This document shows positions 28,854 through 38,331 of a stretch of 64,000 nt of DNA, one piece after another (the stretch's first letter is position 1; each line of letters opens with the position of its first letter). Below the pieces are notes generated by a model. The model made no database searches and was not told the origin of the DNA. It was given only the letters and a program-made list of their open reading frames with translations. The stretch covers positions 2,046,501 to 2,110,500 of the forward strand of contig NZ_CP058364.1 of NCBI RefSeq assembly GCF_013391805.1. Reading direction: 5' to 3'. Position numbers and translations under genes: made by a program. Source of the DNA: Galbibacter sp. BG1. Lineage in GTDB: Bacteria; Bacteroidota; Bacteroidia; Flavobacteriales; Flavobacteriaceae.

Positions 28854-29012
28854 ATGAGTATTTGGAGAGTGTTACTTTCAATTCTTAGCCCGCCCCTAGC
28901 TGTGTTGGACAAAGGTTGTGGTTCGATTATAATTGTATTTCTATTGTGGCTTTGTGGCTGGATTCCCGGCGTTATTGCCGCCTTAATTATTTTGAATAAT
29001 CCTAACAGATAG
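28854..29012 (+). CDS. YqaE/Pmp3-family small membrane protein
   Basis: A 52-aa protein that is easily missed for its size. It begins MSIWRVLLSILSPPLAVLD and ends GWIPGVIAALIILNNPNR. The PPLAVL motif after the first helix and the GWIPGVIAA motif in the second helix are the hallmark of the Pmp3/YqaE family: two short membrane helices, in yeast affecting membrane potential and salt tolerance. Between the helices are KGCGSII and a tryptophan-rich stretch. It stands alone between lysS and a lipoprotein gene. Family identity is strong, exact role in bacteria unclear. Confidence 0.88.
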   Translation: MSIWRVLLSILSPPLAVLDKGCGSIIIVFLLWLCGWIPGVIAALIILNNPNR

Positions 29013-29065
29013 TTTTACTCACTAAGTGAGATTTATAATGCCTTTTGTCCATATGATGAGGTTGT

Positions 29066-29476
29066 TTACTTCTGAAAAACCAACTGTATTCCGTTTCCAG
29101 AATCTTCAATGGTCAATTCGTTACCACTTAAATCGATAATGTCAAAAATATTGAAGGCTTCTTCGTCGTCAAATAAAACTAACTGAAGATTTTCAGAAAC
29201 TGCATATTTGAAGGCTTCGGCCGCGGTGTTATTGCACACATCGTTCATGTCTTTTCCGTAAGATTGTGTAATTACATCTTCTAGGTTTACAAAGTTTAGA
29301 TAGGTTTGGGAAGTACATTCATCTGGTGCTGTAAGCATTCCATTTTGCGTGACACCCGTTAAAAACCATTGCCCGATGAGCCGTTGATTGTAAGGAGTGT
29401 AACCATCATCATCGTTGGAACATCCTAAAGCAAGTATGATTAAAAATAAAAACAAGATTTTTTTAAAAGAATCCAT
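29066..29476 (-). CDS. Lipocalin-like lipoprotein
   Basis: A 136-aa protein with a lipoprotein signal (IILALGC, Cys19) followed by an acidic linker (SNDDDG) and a compact beta-rich domain: LIGQWFLTGVTQNG, SQTYLNFVN, LQLVLFDD and NELTIED. The LIGQWxLTG opening is typical of the small lipocalin-like lipoproteins common in Bacteroidota, whose ligands are unknown. Three cysteines besides the lipobox (DECTS, DVCNN) could form a disulphide. It stands alone on the minus strand, converging with the YqaE-like gene. Confidence 0.75.
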   Translation of the reverse strand: MDSFKKILFLFLIILALGCSNDDDGYTPYNQRLIGQWFLTGVTQNGMLTAPDECTSQTYLNFVNLEDVITQSYGKDMNDVCNNTAAEAFKYAVSENLQLVLFDDEEAFNIFDIIDLSGNELTIEDSGNGIQLVFQK

Positions 29477-29604
29477 AATGTAAATTGTTGGTAATCATAA
29501 AATTAATTATTTTTTAGATGATTTTCTAGTTTTTCTTTGAGGTGTTTAAAATGTTCGATAATGCGATGGTGGTTTCTAAACCTACATATGTCTGCGGGAT
29601 ATTG

Positions 29605-29612
29605 TATTTTTG
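29605..29612 (+). promoter_or_regulatory. -7 promoter box of lipB (TATTTTTG)
   Basis: TATTTTTG matches TAnnTTTG and ends 19 bp before the lipB ATG at 29632. No upstream TTG at standard spacing. Confidence 0.45.
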
Positions 29613-29631
29613 TAGAAGGAATTTATGAGAG

Positions 29632-30342
29632 ATGAATAAAAAAGTTGTTTTGCAAGATCTTGGGCATCGGGATTACAAAGAAACGTGGGATTATCAAGAG
29701 TTGCTTTTTAAAGCTATTTTAGATACAAAAATTAAAAATAGAAGGGAAGGCACTGCAGAAGAAACCCTTAATTATTTTCTATTTGTAGAGCACCCTCATG
29801 TCTACACCTTGGGTAAAAGCGGAGATTTGAAAAATTTGCTTTTAAATGAAGTTCAGTTGCGGGAAAAAGGCGCTACATTTTATAAGATCAATAGAGGGGG
29901 AGATATTACGTATCACGGGCCTGGACAAATTGTAGGGTACCCTATTTTAGATTTGGATAATTTCTTTACCGACATTCATAAGTACCTACGGTTTTTAGAG
30001 GAAGTAATTATTCTTACGCTAGAGGAATATGGACTAAAAGCTACCAGAAGTGAAGGGGAGACAGGTGTTTGGATTGATGTGGGGACTCCATTTGCGAGAA
30101 AAATATGTGCCATGGGCGTACGGGCCTCTAGATGGGTCACTATGCATGGTTTTGCTTTAAATGTGAACGCCAATTTGGGCTATTTTGATAATATTATTCC
30201 CTGTGGAATTCGTGGTAAGGGAGTTACTTCCTTAAATGTGGAGTTGGGTAAGGAAAAAATCGATGTGGTTGAAGTGAAATTGAAACTTCAAAAGCATTTC
30301 ATGAAACTTTTCGAAGCCGAATTTATTGAAGAGCTTACGTAA
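29632..30342 (+). CDS. lipB: Lipoyl(octanoyl) transferase LipB
   Basis: A 236-aa enzyme that moves octanoyl from acyl carrier protein to the lipoyl domains of 2-oxo-acid dehydrogenases, the first step of protein lipoylation. The family signature RGGDITYHGPGQIVGYPI is at residues 88-105, catalytic Cys191 is in IIPCGIRGKGVTS, and the partner lysine K157 is in FARKICAMG. Length is typical. lipA is not in the window. A clear promoter box precedes it. Confidence 0.97.
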   Translation: MNKKVVLQDLGHRDYKETWDYQELLFKAILDTKIKNRREGTAEETLNYFLFVEHPHVYTLGKSGDLKNLLLNEVQLREKGATFYKINRGGDITYHGPGQIVGYPILDLDNFFTDIHKYLRFLEEVIILTLEEYGLKATRSEGETGVWIDVGTPFARKICAMGVRASRWVTMHGFALNVNANLGYFDNIIPCGIRGKGVTSLNVELGKEKIDVVEVKLKLQKHFMKLFEAEFIEELT

Positions 30343-30497
30343 TCATATAAACTTAAGGTAAAAGAAGGTTGCAAGTCTCGATTAAGAACAAGAGATGTCC
30401 CTTGGCAGTCCCTTTTCGTAAAAAATAGCGAGCGTAAAAATATATTGCCAATCTTTTTGTCGACCCAACTACGGGGTTCATATGAAATTTAAGTAGC

Positions 30498-32945
30498 TCA
30501 ATTAAGTTTATAACAAATCACTGAGTTTTTATCTCCCACTGTTACTATCTCGAGGTTTTTGTCATTATCAATGTCATCAAGATCTACTGCAGAGTCTCCG
30601 TAAACCGGAAAGTTTTCAATCATTTTGGCGTTACTATCAAACAAATATACTTTGTGCGTTTGTTTGTCGGTGGTGGATACATAAATCTTATCCCCTATAT
30701 AAAATATTTTGGGCTGGGTGTATATTCCAAAATCTAATGTTGCCTCGTTACCATTAATAGTCAATTTATTTTCAGAAATAGTGGCAAGGGTGTTTACAGT
30801 TGCATCAATGAGATGGTTATCTTTTAGTCCAAGTTCGATTTTATTGAGTCCTCCATTTTGGTCTACCTGAATTAAATCTCCAGAGGTATTGGTGGTTGTG
30901 AACTTTCGGTCGTATAGATAAACTTCATTTCCGGAAAAATCAATAGAACCTTTTACACGCACCCTTAAATCCCCGGTTCGGTGAAGAATGTCCAGTTTTC
31001 CATCTTTTTCTTGAAGGATGATGTAATCTTTATTTCCAATGCGGATGTGCTTAGCCTTGTTGATAATGGTGTTTTCAGTTTCTTTCAAAATAAAACCATC
31101 TACTATTTGTCCGTTTCTATCGTACATTTTTATTTTTTTGCCCATAATTACTACAAACCGGTAGTCTTTGGTAATGCTGTAATCGAAGACGGCTAGGGGT
31201 TGAGTGATTTCATTGCTGAAGTCCAATGGAAATGGAGAGACATCTTCCCCGTTTCTATCCACGACCCTAAACCTATTTTTAGTCGTAAAAGCCAGTTGTA
31301 AACGCCCATTTCTATAGAGGTCTATTTGCGTGATGTCTCCATTTATTTTACTGTCCAATTTCTTTTTCCATAAAACCTTTCCATCGGTACCTATTAAATA
31401 TAGATTGTTATCAACATCTTGAACTACAATTTCTTTTTTCTTAGTGTAATGATTGAGAACAAACTGTGGCTGCGTTGCAATATCATTATCTAGAGTTGTC
31501 GTGAACATTTGCGTAATGATATTTGATTGTACTGTAGAGGTACTTGCCTTTTTTAACAAAGCGTGAAAGTGCGCAAAATCCCCTTCTGCTATGTATTGAA
31601 AAGCTATAAACTTATAGTCATCAAAAGACTTGTCTGAGATAGTTTTTTTAAATTCTTCATTTAAAATAGCATCGCTGTTCTTTAGTCTTTCTAAATTTCC
31701 AATGGCTAAAATGGTAGATTCATCTGCTAGTTCGTTTCTTAAATTTCTATAAGAAGGCAATTGAGAAAGAGTAGCGCTATTTTGGTAATAGGAAATGAGG
31801 TCTTCTATCAAATTTTCATTTTCAGCAAAAACATAAAAATCGTCAATCTTTGCCACGAAATTTGTGTTGATTCCTTTAGTTATTTTAGAAAAATGGAGTT
31901 CTATAATATTTTCTTGGTTCAGTTCCCAAACATTATAATCCCTAAAGTTTTTCTTTTCCTTTACATATTTTTGGAGGCGGTCTTCGAAATCTAAATTATC
32001 TTCAACCTGAAAAGCGAAGAGCTTTGTGTCCTTAAGTCCCATTTCTATCATTTCCGTAGTGCCGTTAAAGAGCGAGTCTGTTAGTTGAGACTTTTTAGGT
32101 TCGTTTCCCTGTAGCCCGGGATAGGAAATGTAATAAGTTGCATTTAGCGGAACTATTTCTGCCGCCAAGCTGTTTCTTGGGGTAGTGTATTTAAAAACAT
32201 TTAAAGTGTTGTTGGTAGAATCTTTCGTAACGGCAAGTCCGTTAAGTTTAATGTAATCTTGAGCAATACTCGCATCCACAGAGGTCCAATCATTAAAATT
32301 CACCAAATGTTTCGAAATAGTTTCTGATAAAACATTGGGAAAGAAATCTTGGCCTTTTTTGTGATTTACAAATATATTGGCCGCGGAATTATTTTGAGCC
32401 ACTAGATAAAGTTTTTCCAGGGAGGGATTAGCTTTCATTTTTCCTGAATTTCTAATCATATTCTCAATAATGAGCCGCGAAGAAGAACCGATAAAGTAGT
32501 CATTTATGGAGGTGCTAAAGAGTTTTTTATTATTGATTGTTAAAATTTTTATGTTGGCGCCCTCATAAGCAATGGTTTCCATTTTTCTGTTGACAGTTGA
32601 ATCTAATTGAAAAAGGTTGGTATTATTTTTACTAACGAAGGTATACTCAAATTTATTTTTTCCAATCTCATTAAAGGCTAAAAGGGATGTTTTTTTAGGA
32701 TGTAAATATTGGAGTGTAGAAACCAGTGAATTAGCCTCTTGATGAACAGTACTCTTTTTTATGATTTTTAAAAAATCATTATTGATTAATTCACTTTTAA
32801 ATCTATCAAAGTCATTGATTTTTATTACCACAGTTGCTTGGCGGGGGGTATAGGCTATGATTTGGTCTGTGGATACTTCCTTTTGTTTTTCACACGATTG
32901 GAGTAAGCAGCATGAAATGCCTAGAATAACAAGGAGTTGTCTCAT
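30498..32945 (-). CDS. Large lipoprotein with C-terminal beta-propeller-like region
   Basis: An 815-aa lipoprotein (lipobox LLQSC, Cys18). The N-terminal ~490 residues begin with IIAYTPRQATVVIKINDFDRFKSELINN, a pattern like DUF3352-type proteins, and contain alternating helix and strand segments. Residues about 500-815 hold repeated short strands (EIVVQDVDNNLYLIGTDGKVLW, IDLYRNGRLQLAFTT, RVVDRNGEDVSPFPLDF, IKMYDRNGQIVDGF) that look like a beta-propeller or PQQ-like fold. No catalytic motif is seen. rnhB lies 8.8 kb away on the same strand, with the SusCD island in between. Function unknown; an envelope scaffold or sensor is possible. Confidence 0.7.
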   Translation of the reverse strand: MRQLLVILGISCCLLQSCEKQKEVSTDQIIAYTPRQATVVIKINDFDRFKSELINNDFLKIIKKSTVHQEANSLVSTLQYLHPKKTSLLAFNEIGKNKFEYTFVSKNNTNLFQLDSTVNRKMETIAYEGANIKILTINNKKLFSTSINDYFIGSSSRLIIENMIRNSGKMKANPSLEKLYLVAQNNSAANIFVNHKKGQDFFPNVLSETISKHLVNFNDWTSVDASIAQDYIKLNGLAVTKDSTNNTLNVFKYTTPRNSLAAEIVPLNATYYISYPGLQGNEPKKSQLTDSLFNGTTEMIEMGLKDTKLFAFQVEDNLDFEDRLQKYVKEKKNFRDYNVWELNQENIIELHFSKITKGINTNFVAKIDDFYVFAENENLIEDLISYYQNSATLSQLPSYRNLRNELADESTILAIGNLERLKNSDAILNEEFKKTISDKSFDDYKFIAFQYIAEGDFAHFHALLKKASTSTVQSNIITQMFTTTLDNDIATQPQFVLNHYTKKKEIVVQDVDNNLYLIGTDGKVLWKKKLDSKINGDITQIDLYRNGRLQLAFTTKNRFRVVDRNGEDVSPFPLDFSNEITQPLAVFDYSITKDYRFVVIMGKKIKMYDRNGQIVDGFILKETENTIINKAKHIRIGNKDYIILQEKDGKLDILHRTGDLRVRVKGSIDFSGNEVYLYDRKFTTTNTSGDLIQVDQNGGLNKIELGLKDNHLIDATVNTLATISENKLTINGNEATLDFGIYTQPKIFYIGDKIYVSTTDKQTHKVYLFDSNAKMIENFPVYGDSAVDLDDIDNDKNLEIVTVGDKNSVICYKLN

Positions 32946-33109
32946 GAAAAAAATCTTTTAAACAAAAATAGAATTAAGACTTTAAATTTAACTTGAAAAT
33001 ACTAATTAAATAGTGATTAAAAAATAGCAATTGCACTGTTGTAGAATATAATCAGTAAATTAATAATTGTATTAAATACTCTTTAATAATTAACTTAATT
33101 TAGTATTTA

Positions 33110-33117
33110 TATTTTTG
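33110..33117 (+). promoter_or_regulatory. Possible -7 promoter box of the SusC gene (TATTTTTG)
   Basis: TATTTTTG matches TAnnTTTG, 55 bp before the SusC ATG in a very AT-rich leader. No matched TTG. Confidence 0.35.
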
Positions 33118-33172
33118 TTTTTAATAAAATTTTAAGATATTCGTGCTACGCTAAATTCAAATTAATTAAAAT

Positions 33173-36100
33173 ATGAGATCGAAGTTTACTTGGTTGCTGA
33201 CGCTATTTATGGCGTTGGTATTACAATTCTCCTATGGACAGGAGAAAACAATTACTGGTGTGGTAACAGACCAGGACGGGCTTCCTTTACCGGGGGCAAA
33301 CGTTACTGTTAAAGGTACAACTACGGGTACCCAAACAGATTTTGACGGTAACTATTCTATTAGTGCTTCAACAGGAGAAACATTGGTGTTTTCCTACGTG
33401 GGTCAGAAAACAGAAGAACGAACTGTAGGTGCTGCAAGTTCAATAAATGTAACTCTGGAACAAGATTCGCAGGCACTTGAAGAAGTTGTAGTAGTAGGTT
33501 ATGGAACAACCACCAAAGAAGCATATACCGGTACTGCAACTACTATTTCAACTGAAGATATTGAACTTAAAAACAATCCTAACATCACGCAATCTTTGGC
33601 TGGAGAGGCTGCAGGGGTTCAGGTAATTAATACCTCCGGGCAACCTGGTTCTACCTCTACAGTTCGTATTCGTGGTTTTGGTTCTGTAAACGGTAACAGA
33701 GCTCCACTTTACGTAGTAGATGGAGTGCCGTTAACAACAGCATCCCTTGATGGGGACGGAGAAAGGGTTAATAATGGTAGTTTAAACGCCATTAATCCAA
33801 ATGATATTAAGAGTACTACAATATTAAAAGATGCAACTGCAACTGCCATCTATGGTTCTCGTGGTGCTAATGGTGTGGTTTTAATCACTACCAAATCTGG
33901 TAGTGGCAGAGGTAATTTTATAGAGGTTGATGTTAAAACCGGTGTTAATACTCAGTTATTACCGAGGTATGATGTAATTACTTCTCCTGAAGAATCAATT
34001 GGGCTTATGTGGGAAGCTAAAGTTAATAGAGAGATTTTAACTGGAAATCCGAACCCTATTGAAACTGTAAACAATAATTTATTTACAACTATTTTGCCAC
34101 CTGGCTATAATATGTGGAATGTTGCCAATGGAGCAGAATTGATTGATCCAGCTACAGGTCAAGTGCGGTCAGGAGTTACTAGAAGATACACCCCTATGCG
34201 CTATGAAGATGCTTCCTTCAATTCTGGTTTTAGAAATGAGGCAAACTTGAGAATGGGTGGAGGAGATGAAAAATCTTCCTATTATATTTCAGGAGGATTT
34301 CTTGATGATGATGGTTATGCTATCAATTCAAGCTACAAACGATATAATACACGTATCAATGTTAGATCCGATATAAAAGATTGGTTAAACGTAGGAGCTA
34401 ATTTAGGTTATACATATTCTGAAAGTTTAAATAATGGTCAAACTGATGGTGCAGAAAATCTATTTGAGTTTGCAGATAAGACACCGCCAATTTACCCTGT
34501 TTTTCTTCGGGATGATAATTATCAATTGGTCCCTGATCCGATTTTTGGCGGTAATCAGTATGATTATGGTTCTGCCTCAGGTTTTAGAACAAGGCCAACC
34601 TCTGATCAATTAAACCCTGTTGGTTCTGCTCTTTATGATTATAATGGAACTGATAGGAATGAAATAATAGGTAGTTTTAATGCTACTTTAAATATTGCTG
34701 AAGGTTTAACATTTGAAACGACCTTTGGTATGCAATATTTTAACAATGATGCGATATCAGTAGGAAATCAATTTTACGGGGTTGCCACTGCCAATGAAGG
34801 TGATTTATTTCAGACAACGACAGAGAGTTTAACAACAAACTTCTTGCAATTGCTCCGCTATAAGAAATCTTTTGATAAGCATTCTTTTGAAGTATTGGTT
34901 GCTCATGAAAGTAATGACTTCGAAGAGACAATTGAAACAGCTTTTAAGGCTAAAGCTATTATTCCTCAAGGTCGAGAATTGGATAACTACATTATCAATT
35001 TACAAAATCCAACAGGTTTCAAACAGGCTAGAACTTTAGAGTCTTATTTTGGTCAATTTAATTATGATTTTGATAGAAAGTATTTTCTAACGGCTTCAGT
35101 TCGTAGGGATGGGTCTTCAAGATTTGCTAACGACAAATGGGATACCTTTGGTTCAATCGGTGGAGCTTGGGTTTTATCTAATGAAGAATTTTTGTCAGGG
35201 AATAATTTATTAAGATATTTAAAAATAAAAGCTTCATATGGTGTTACTGGGGATGAAAGCGGGGTTGATTTCTATACAGGAATTAATACTTTTGGTGTTA
35301 CAAACCTAGGAGGGGAGTTTGCCGTAGCACCAGAACTTTTTGCTAACCCATCTTTAACTTGGGAAACTTCAGATCAATATCAGGCGGGTGTTGAGTTTAC
35401 TTTAGGTAATTTTTTAGATGCTACTATTGATTATTATATTAAAGATACGGATAATCTTATTTTTGATAGAAGAATATCACCTTCTTCTGGAGTGGCAGTT
35501 ATAACTGTAAATGATGGGGTTCTTCGAAATAGTGGTCTAGAATTTGACTTTACAGGGCATATTTTGAATACTCAAGATGTTAAGATTGATCTTTCTGTTA
35601 ATGGAGCAATTTATGACAACGAAATTAGAACCATGCCTCTTGATCCAGAAACAGGAGAACCATCGGTTCTTAATATTGTTAATCGCTACGGATATTCTGA
35701 AGGAAGTTCTATATATGATTTTTATATGAGAGAATATGCTGGTGTTGATCCCGCAGATGGATATCCTATATGGAATCAATATTATGACGATTTAAATGGG
35801 AATGGAACGTTAGATGCAGGAGAATCAATTGCATCCTTAACACCTTATCTTAGTGAGAATCCTGATGCAAATATTAACAGTCAAACAACGAAGACCTATG
35901 CTGATGCAACTCAAAAATATGTAGATAAATCTGGTATTCCAGATGTAGCTGGTGCTTTTCGTTTAAACACCAAAGTACATAATTTTAGCTTGTCTGCACA
36001 ATTCACCTATTCTATCGGCGGTTGGGGTTACGATGCCCAGTATGCTGAATTAATGCATGATAATAATGGGGGTATTTTAGCAACAAATAGACATACAGAT

Positions 36101-36433
36101 GTGCGAAATAGATGGAGAGAGCCTGGCGACATTACAGACGTTCCATTAATTGCTGATCGTGTTATTCCAAATATCCTATCTCAATCAACTCGTTATTTGA
36201 CTAAGACCGATTTTATAGCTTTGAATAATATTGTTTTAGGCTATTCTTTCCCTAAGAAGTCATTAGATCAATTCGGGATGACAGGACTTAATTTATTTGT
36301 TTCTGGAGATAACTTATTTTTTGAGGGAGCTAGAGATGGATTTAATCCAACTACTAGCGAAAGTGGTAATTCTGGTAGAGGGCTTTATGCTCCTTTAACT
36401 ACATTTACTTTTGGAGTTAGAGCAAAATTTTAA
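33173..36433 (+). CDS. SusC/RagA-family TonB-linked outer-membrane transporter
   Basis: A 1086-aa outer-membrane protein that imports large nutrients, usually oligosaccharides, with TonB energy. It has a signal peptide (to about residue 22), a carboxypeptidase-regulatory-like domain (27-105; ITGVVTDQDGLPLPGANVTV), a SusC box LEEVVVVGYGT and a plug domain (VRIRGFGSVNGNRAPLYVVDGVPL, then NDIKSTTILKDATATAIYGSRGANGVVLITT in two parts), then a long barrel ending FTFGVRAKF. The SusD gene starts 10 bp downstream. No enzymes for a glycan are adjacent, so the substrate is not evident. Confidence 0.95.
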   Translation: MRSKFTWLLTLFMALVLQFSYGQEKTITGVVTDQDGLPLPGANVTVKGTTTGTQTDFDGNYSISASTGETLVFSYVGQKTEERTVGAASSINVTLEQDSQALEEVVVVGYGTTTKEAYTGTATTISTEDIELKNNPNITQSLAGEAAGVQVINTSGQPGSTSTVRIRGFGSVNGNRAPLYVVDGVPLTTASLDGDGERVNNGSLNAINPNDIKSTTILKDATATAIYGSRGANGVVLITTKSGSGRGNFIEVDVKTGVNTQLLPRYDVITSPEESIGLMWEAKVNREILTGNPNPIETVNNNLFTTILPPGYNMWNVANGAELIDPATGQVRSGVTRRYTPMRYEDASFNSGFRNEANLRMGGGDEKSSYYISGGFLDDDGYAINSSYKRYNTRINVRSDIKDWLNVGANLGYTYSESLNNGQTDGAENLFEFADKTPPIYPVFLRDDNYQLVPDPIFGGNQYDYGSASGFRTRPTSDQLNPVGSALYDYNGTDRNEIIGSFNATLNIAEGLTFETTFGMQYFNNDAISVGNQFYGVATANEGDLFQTTTESLTTNFLQLLRYKKSFDKHSFEVLVAHESNDFEETIETAFKAKAIIPQGRELDNYIINLQNPTGFKQARTLESYFGQFNYDFDRKYFLTASVRRDGSSRFANDKWDTFGSIGGAWVLSNEEFLSGNNLLRYLKIKASYGVTGDESGVDFYTGINTFGVTNLGGEFAVAPELFANPSLTWETSDQYQAGVEFTLGNFLDATIDYYIKDTDNLIFDRRISPSSGVAVITVNDGVLRNSGLEFDFTGHILNTQDVKIDLSVNGAIYDNEIRTMPLDPETGEPSVLNIVNRYGYSEGSSIYDFYMREYAGVDPADGYPIWNQYYDDLNGNGTLDAGESIASLTPYLSENPDANINSQTTKTYADATQKYVDKSGIPDVAGAFRLNTKVHNFSLSAQFTYSIGGWGYDAQYAELMHDNNGGILATNRHTDVRNRWREPGDITDVPLIADRVIPNILSQSTRYLTKTDFIALNNIVLGYSFPKKSLDQFGMTGLNLFVSGDNLFFEGARDGFNPTTSESGNSGRGLYAPLTTFTFGVRAKF

Positions 36434-36443
36434 AAAAAGAATA

Positions 36444-37952
36444 ATGAAAAGAAATATGAAAAATTTTATATGGATTGCATGTTTAGCATCCTTGTCGATA
36501 AGCTGTGGAGACGATTTCTTGGTAGAAGAACCTACTGGAAATATTATTAACGCAGACCAATTATCAGAAGCAGTTGAGAAGAACCCTGAATTGGGCGCTG
36601 GTACAATTACAGGTATATACGCGACGATGTTTACTACTGGTACAGGGGGCACTACATCTCAACAGGATTTTGGGCAAAAAGGTTATGATGTTTATGGAGA
36701 CATGATTTCTGGGGATATGGCCTTAACTGTTAGCTCGTTTGGATGGTATAGGGCCAGAATTACAGAACTACAGGCCGCAACTGACTTTACTCAACAAGAG
36801 AATTATCAAGTTTGGAGATACTACTATAGAGTAATAAATCAAGCCAACTTAGTTATTGAAAGTTTAGGGGGTAATGATGCTGTTTTACAAGACGAAGACC
36901 TTCAACATATCTTTGGTCAGGCTTTAGCGATGAGAGCACATTCCTATTTTTATTTAACTCAGTTTATGATCAACGACGTAGAGGCTTCTTGGACTTCAGA
37001 AACACTCCCTATCTACACTGAACCTGGTTTTGTTGGAAATCCTAAATCGACTACGGAGGAAGTTTATGCGCTTATGGAGGATGATTTGACTAGAGCAATT
37101 GATTTGCTAGATGGGTTTGCAAGACCATCAAAAACTCAGGTTAATAAAGAAGTGGCGCAAACAATTTTGGCTTATGTATTGGGTTCGAGAAGAGACAGAT
37201 GGCAAGATGTCGTTAATTTAACAAATGAGGTGCTTTTAAATACAACAGCATCACCAATGACTGATGATGATTCTATTAATGGTATATTTGGTGGTTTCAA
37301 CGATGTAAATTCTCAAGGCTGGATGTGGGGCGTAGATCTTACTTCGGATATTGCCTTAGGTCTAGTTTCTTGGTGGGGGCAGATTGATGCCTATTCCTAT
37401 AGTTATGCCGCAGTAGGAGATAACAAGGGCATGGATTCCGACCTTTACGGTAGCATGCAACCCGATGATATTCGAAGGGATCAATTTTTGAATAATCCTG
37501 AGAGCTCAAGGCATTTGCAGCCATTATTTAAATTCTATGACTCAGATCGTGTTATCTTTGGAACATCGCAGATAGTGAAAGCAGATTACATCTATATGAG
37601 GTATGAAGAACCACTTCTTTTGAATATTGAAGCGCTGGCGAAGTCTGGACAGGAAAGTGCAGCTATCGCAGCCCTTACAGATTTTGTATCCACCAGAGTG
37701 GATGATGCTTCTTATATTAGTGGATTAAGTGGACAGGCCTTGATTGAAGAAATATATAAGCAGACTCGTTTGGAGTTATGGGGTGAGGGTAAAAGTTATT
37801 TAGCACTAAAGCGTAATGAGGAAACCGTTGTTAGAGGAGATAACCACTTATCTTTCCAAGGAGTTCCGATGCCTTTCGATGATGAAAGACTAACTTTTGA
37901 AATTCCACAACAAGAATTACAGGATAATAATAATATTACTACACAGAATTAA
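36444..37952 (+). CDS. SusD/RagB-family surface glycan- or nutrient-binding lipoprotein
   Basis: A 502-aa lipoprotein that forms the lid of the SusC transporter. The lipobox is SLSISC (Cys21), followed by GDDFLVEEPTGNI, a typical SusD start. A TPR-like helical middle (RVINQANLVIESLGG, FGQALAMRAHSYFYLTQF) and the C-terminal RLELWGEGKSYLALKRN are diagnostic. The frame is open back to 36411, but the ATG at 36444 (or 36456) gives a proper signal peptide and avoids overlapping SusC. A terminator follows, so SusC-SusD is a two-gene unit. Confidence 0.93.
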   Translation: MKRNMKNFIWIACLASLSISCGDDFLVEEPTGNIINADQLSEAVEKNPELGAGTITGIYATMFTTGTGGTTSQQDFGQKGYDVYGDMISGDMALTVSSFGWYRARITELQAATDFTQQENYQVWRYYYRVINQANLVIESLGGNDAVLQDEDLQHIFGQALAMRAHSYFYLTQFMINDVEASWTSETLPIYTEPGFVGNPKSTTEEVYALMEDDLTRAIDLLDGFARPSKTQVNKEVAQTILAYVLGSRRDRWQDVVNLTNEVLLNTTASPMTDDDSINGIFGGFNDVNSQGWMWGVDLTSDIALGLVSWWGQIDAYSYSYAAVGDNKGMDSDLYGSMQPDDIRRDQFLNNPESSRHLQPLFKFYDSDRVIFGTSQIVKADYIYMRYEEPLLLNIEALAKSGQESAAIAALTDFVSTRVDDASYISGLSGQALIEEIYKQTRLELWGEGKSYLALKRNEETVVRGDNHLSFQGVPMPFDDERLTFEIPQQELQDNNNITTQN

Positions 37953-38015
37953 CAAATGTGTATTAGTAGCATACTGCTATTATAGTAGTTTTATTTGAAT
38001 TGCTTAAATAATTAG

Positions 38016-38042
38016 AAAAGCCCACCTTAAGGTGGGCTTTTT
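38016..38042 (+). terminator. Rho-independent terminator of the SusC-SusD operon
   Basis: AAAAGCCCACC pairs directly with GGTGGGCTTTT around a TTAA loop, followed by T residues. It is symmetric and could also serve the opposite strand. Confidence 0.9.
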
Positions 38043-38331
38043 AATTTCTAAGCTCGTCCCTCACTAAGGTAATCTGACGTAAATAACTATGGAATATATT
38101 AGATTCGAGAAGTAAGCTCTCTTAATGTAATTGTTATTCAGTGGTTTCTTTATCAAGTAAAATAGCGAGATAAACCTATGCAAACTAAAAAATGGTTATG
38201 CTGTTTAAGGTCAAAGTATTGTTTGATTATTTTTAGCAAGATTTTGAATAAAAGAGACAATGATTTGCTTAAAATAACAGTTTTTTAAGATATGGAATAG
38301 CCTTTTCTAGTGAGGTTTTAAAAGGTGATTA
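38043..38331. other. Intergenic gap between SusD and the FG-GAP lipoprotein
   Basis: About 290 bp between converging genes. I see no open frame, repeat or RNA gene, only AT-rich sequence. Confidence 0.5.

Noticed and set aside
36411-36443. Longer SusD start overlapping SusC
   Set aside because: The extra residues do not fit a lipoprotein signal; an ATG at 36444 does.
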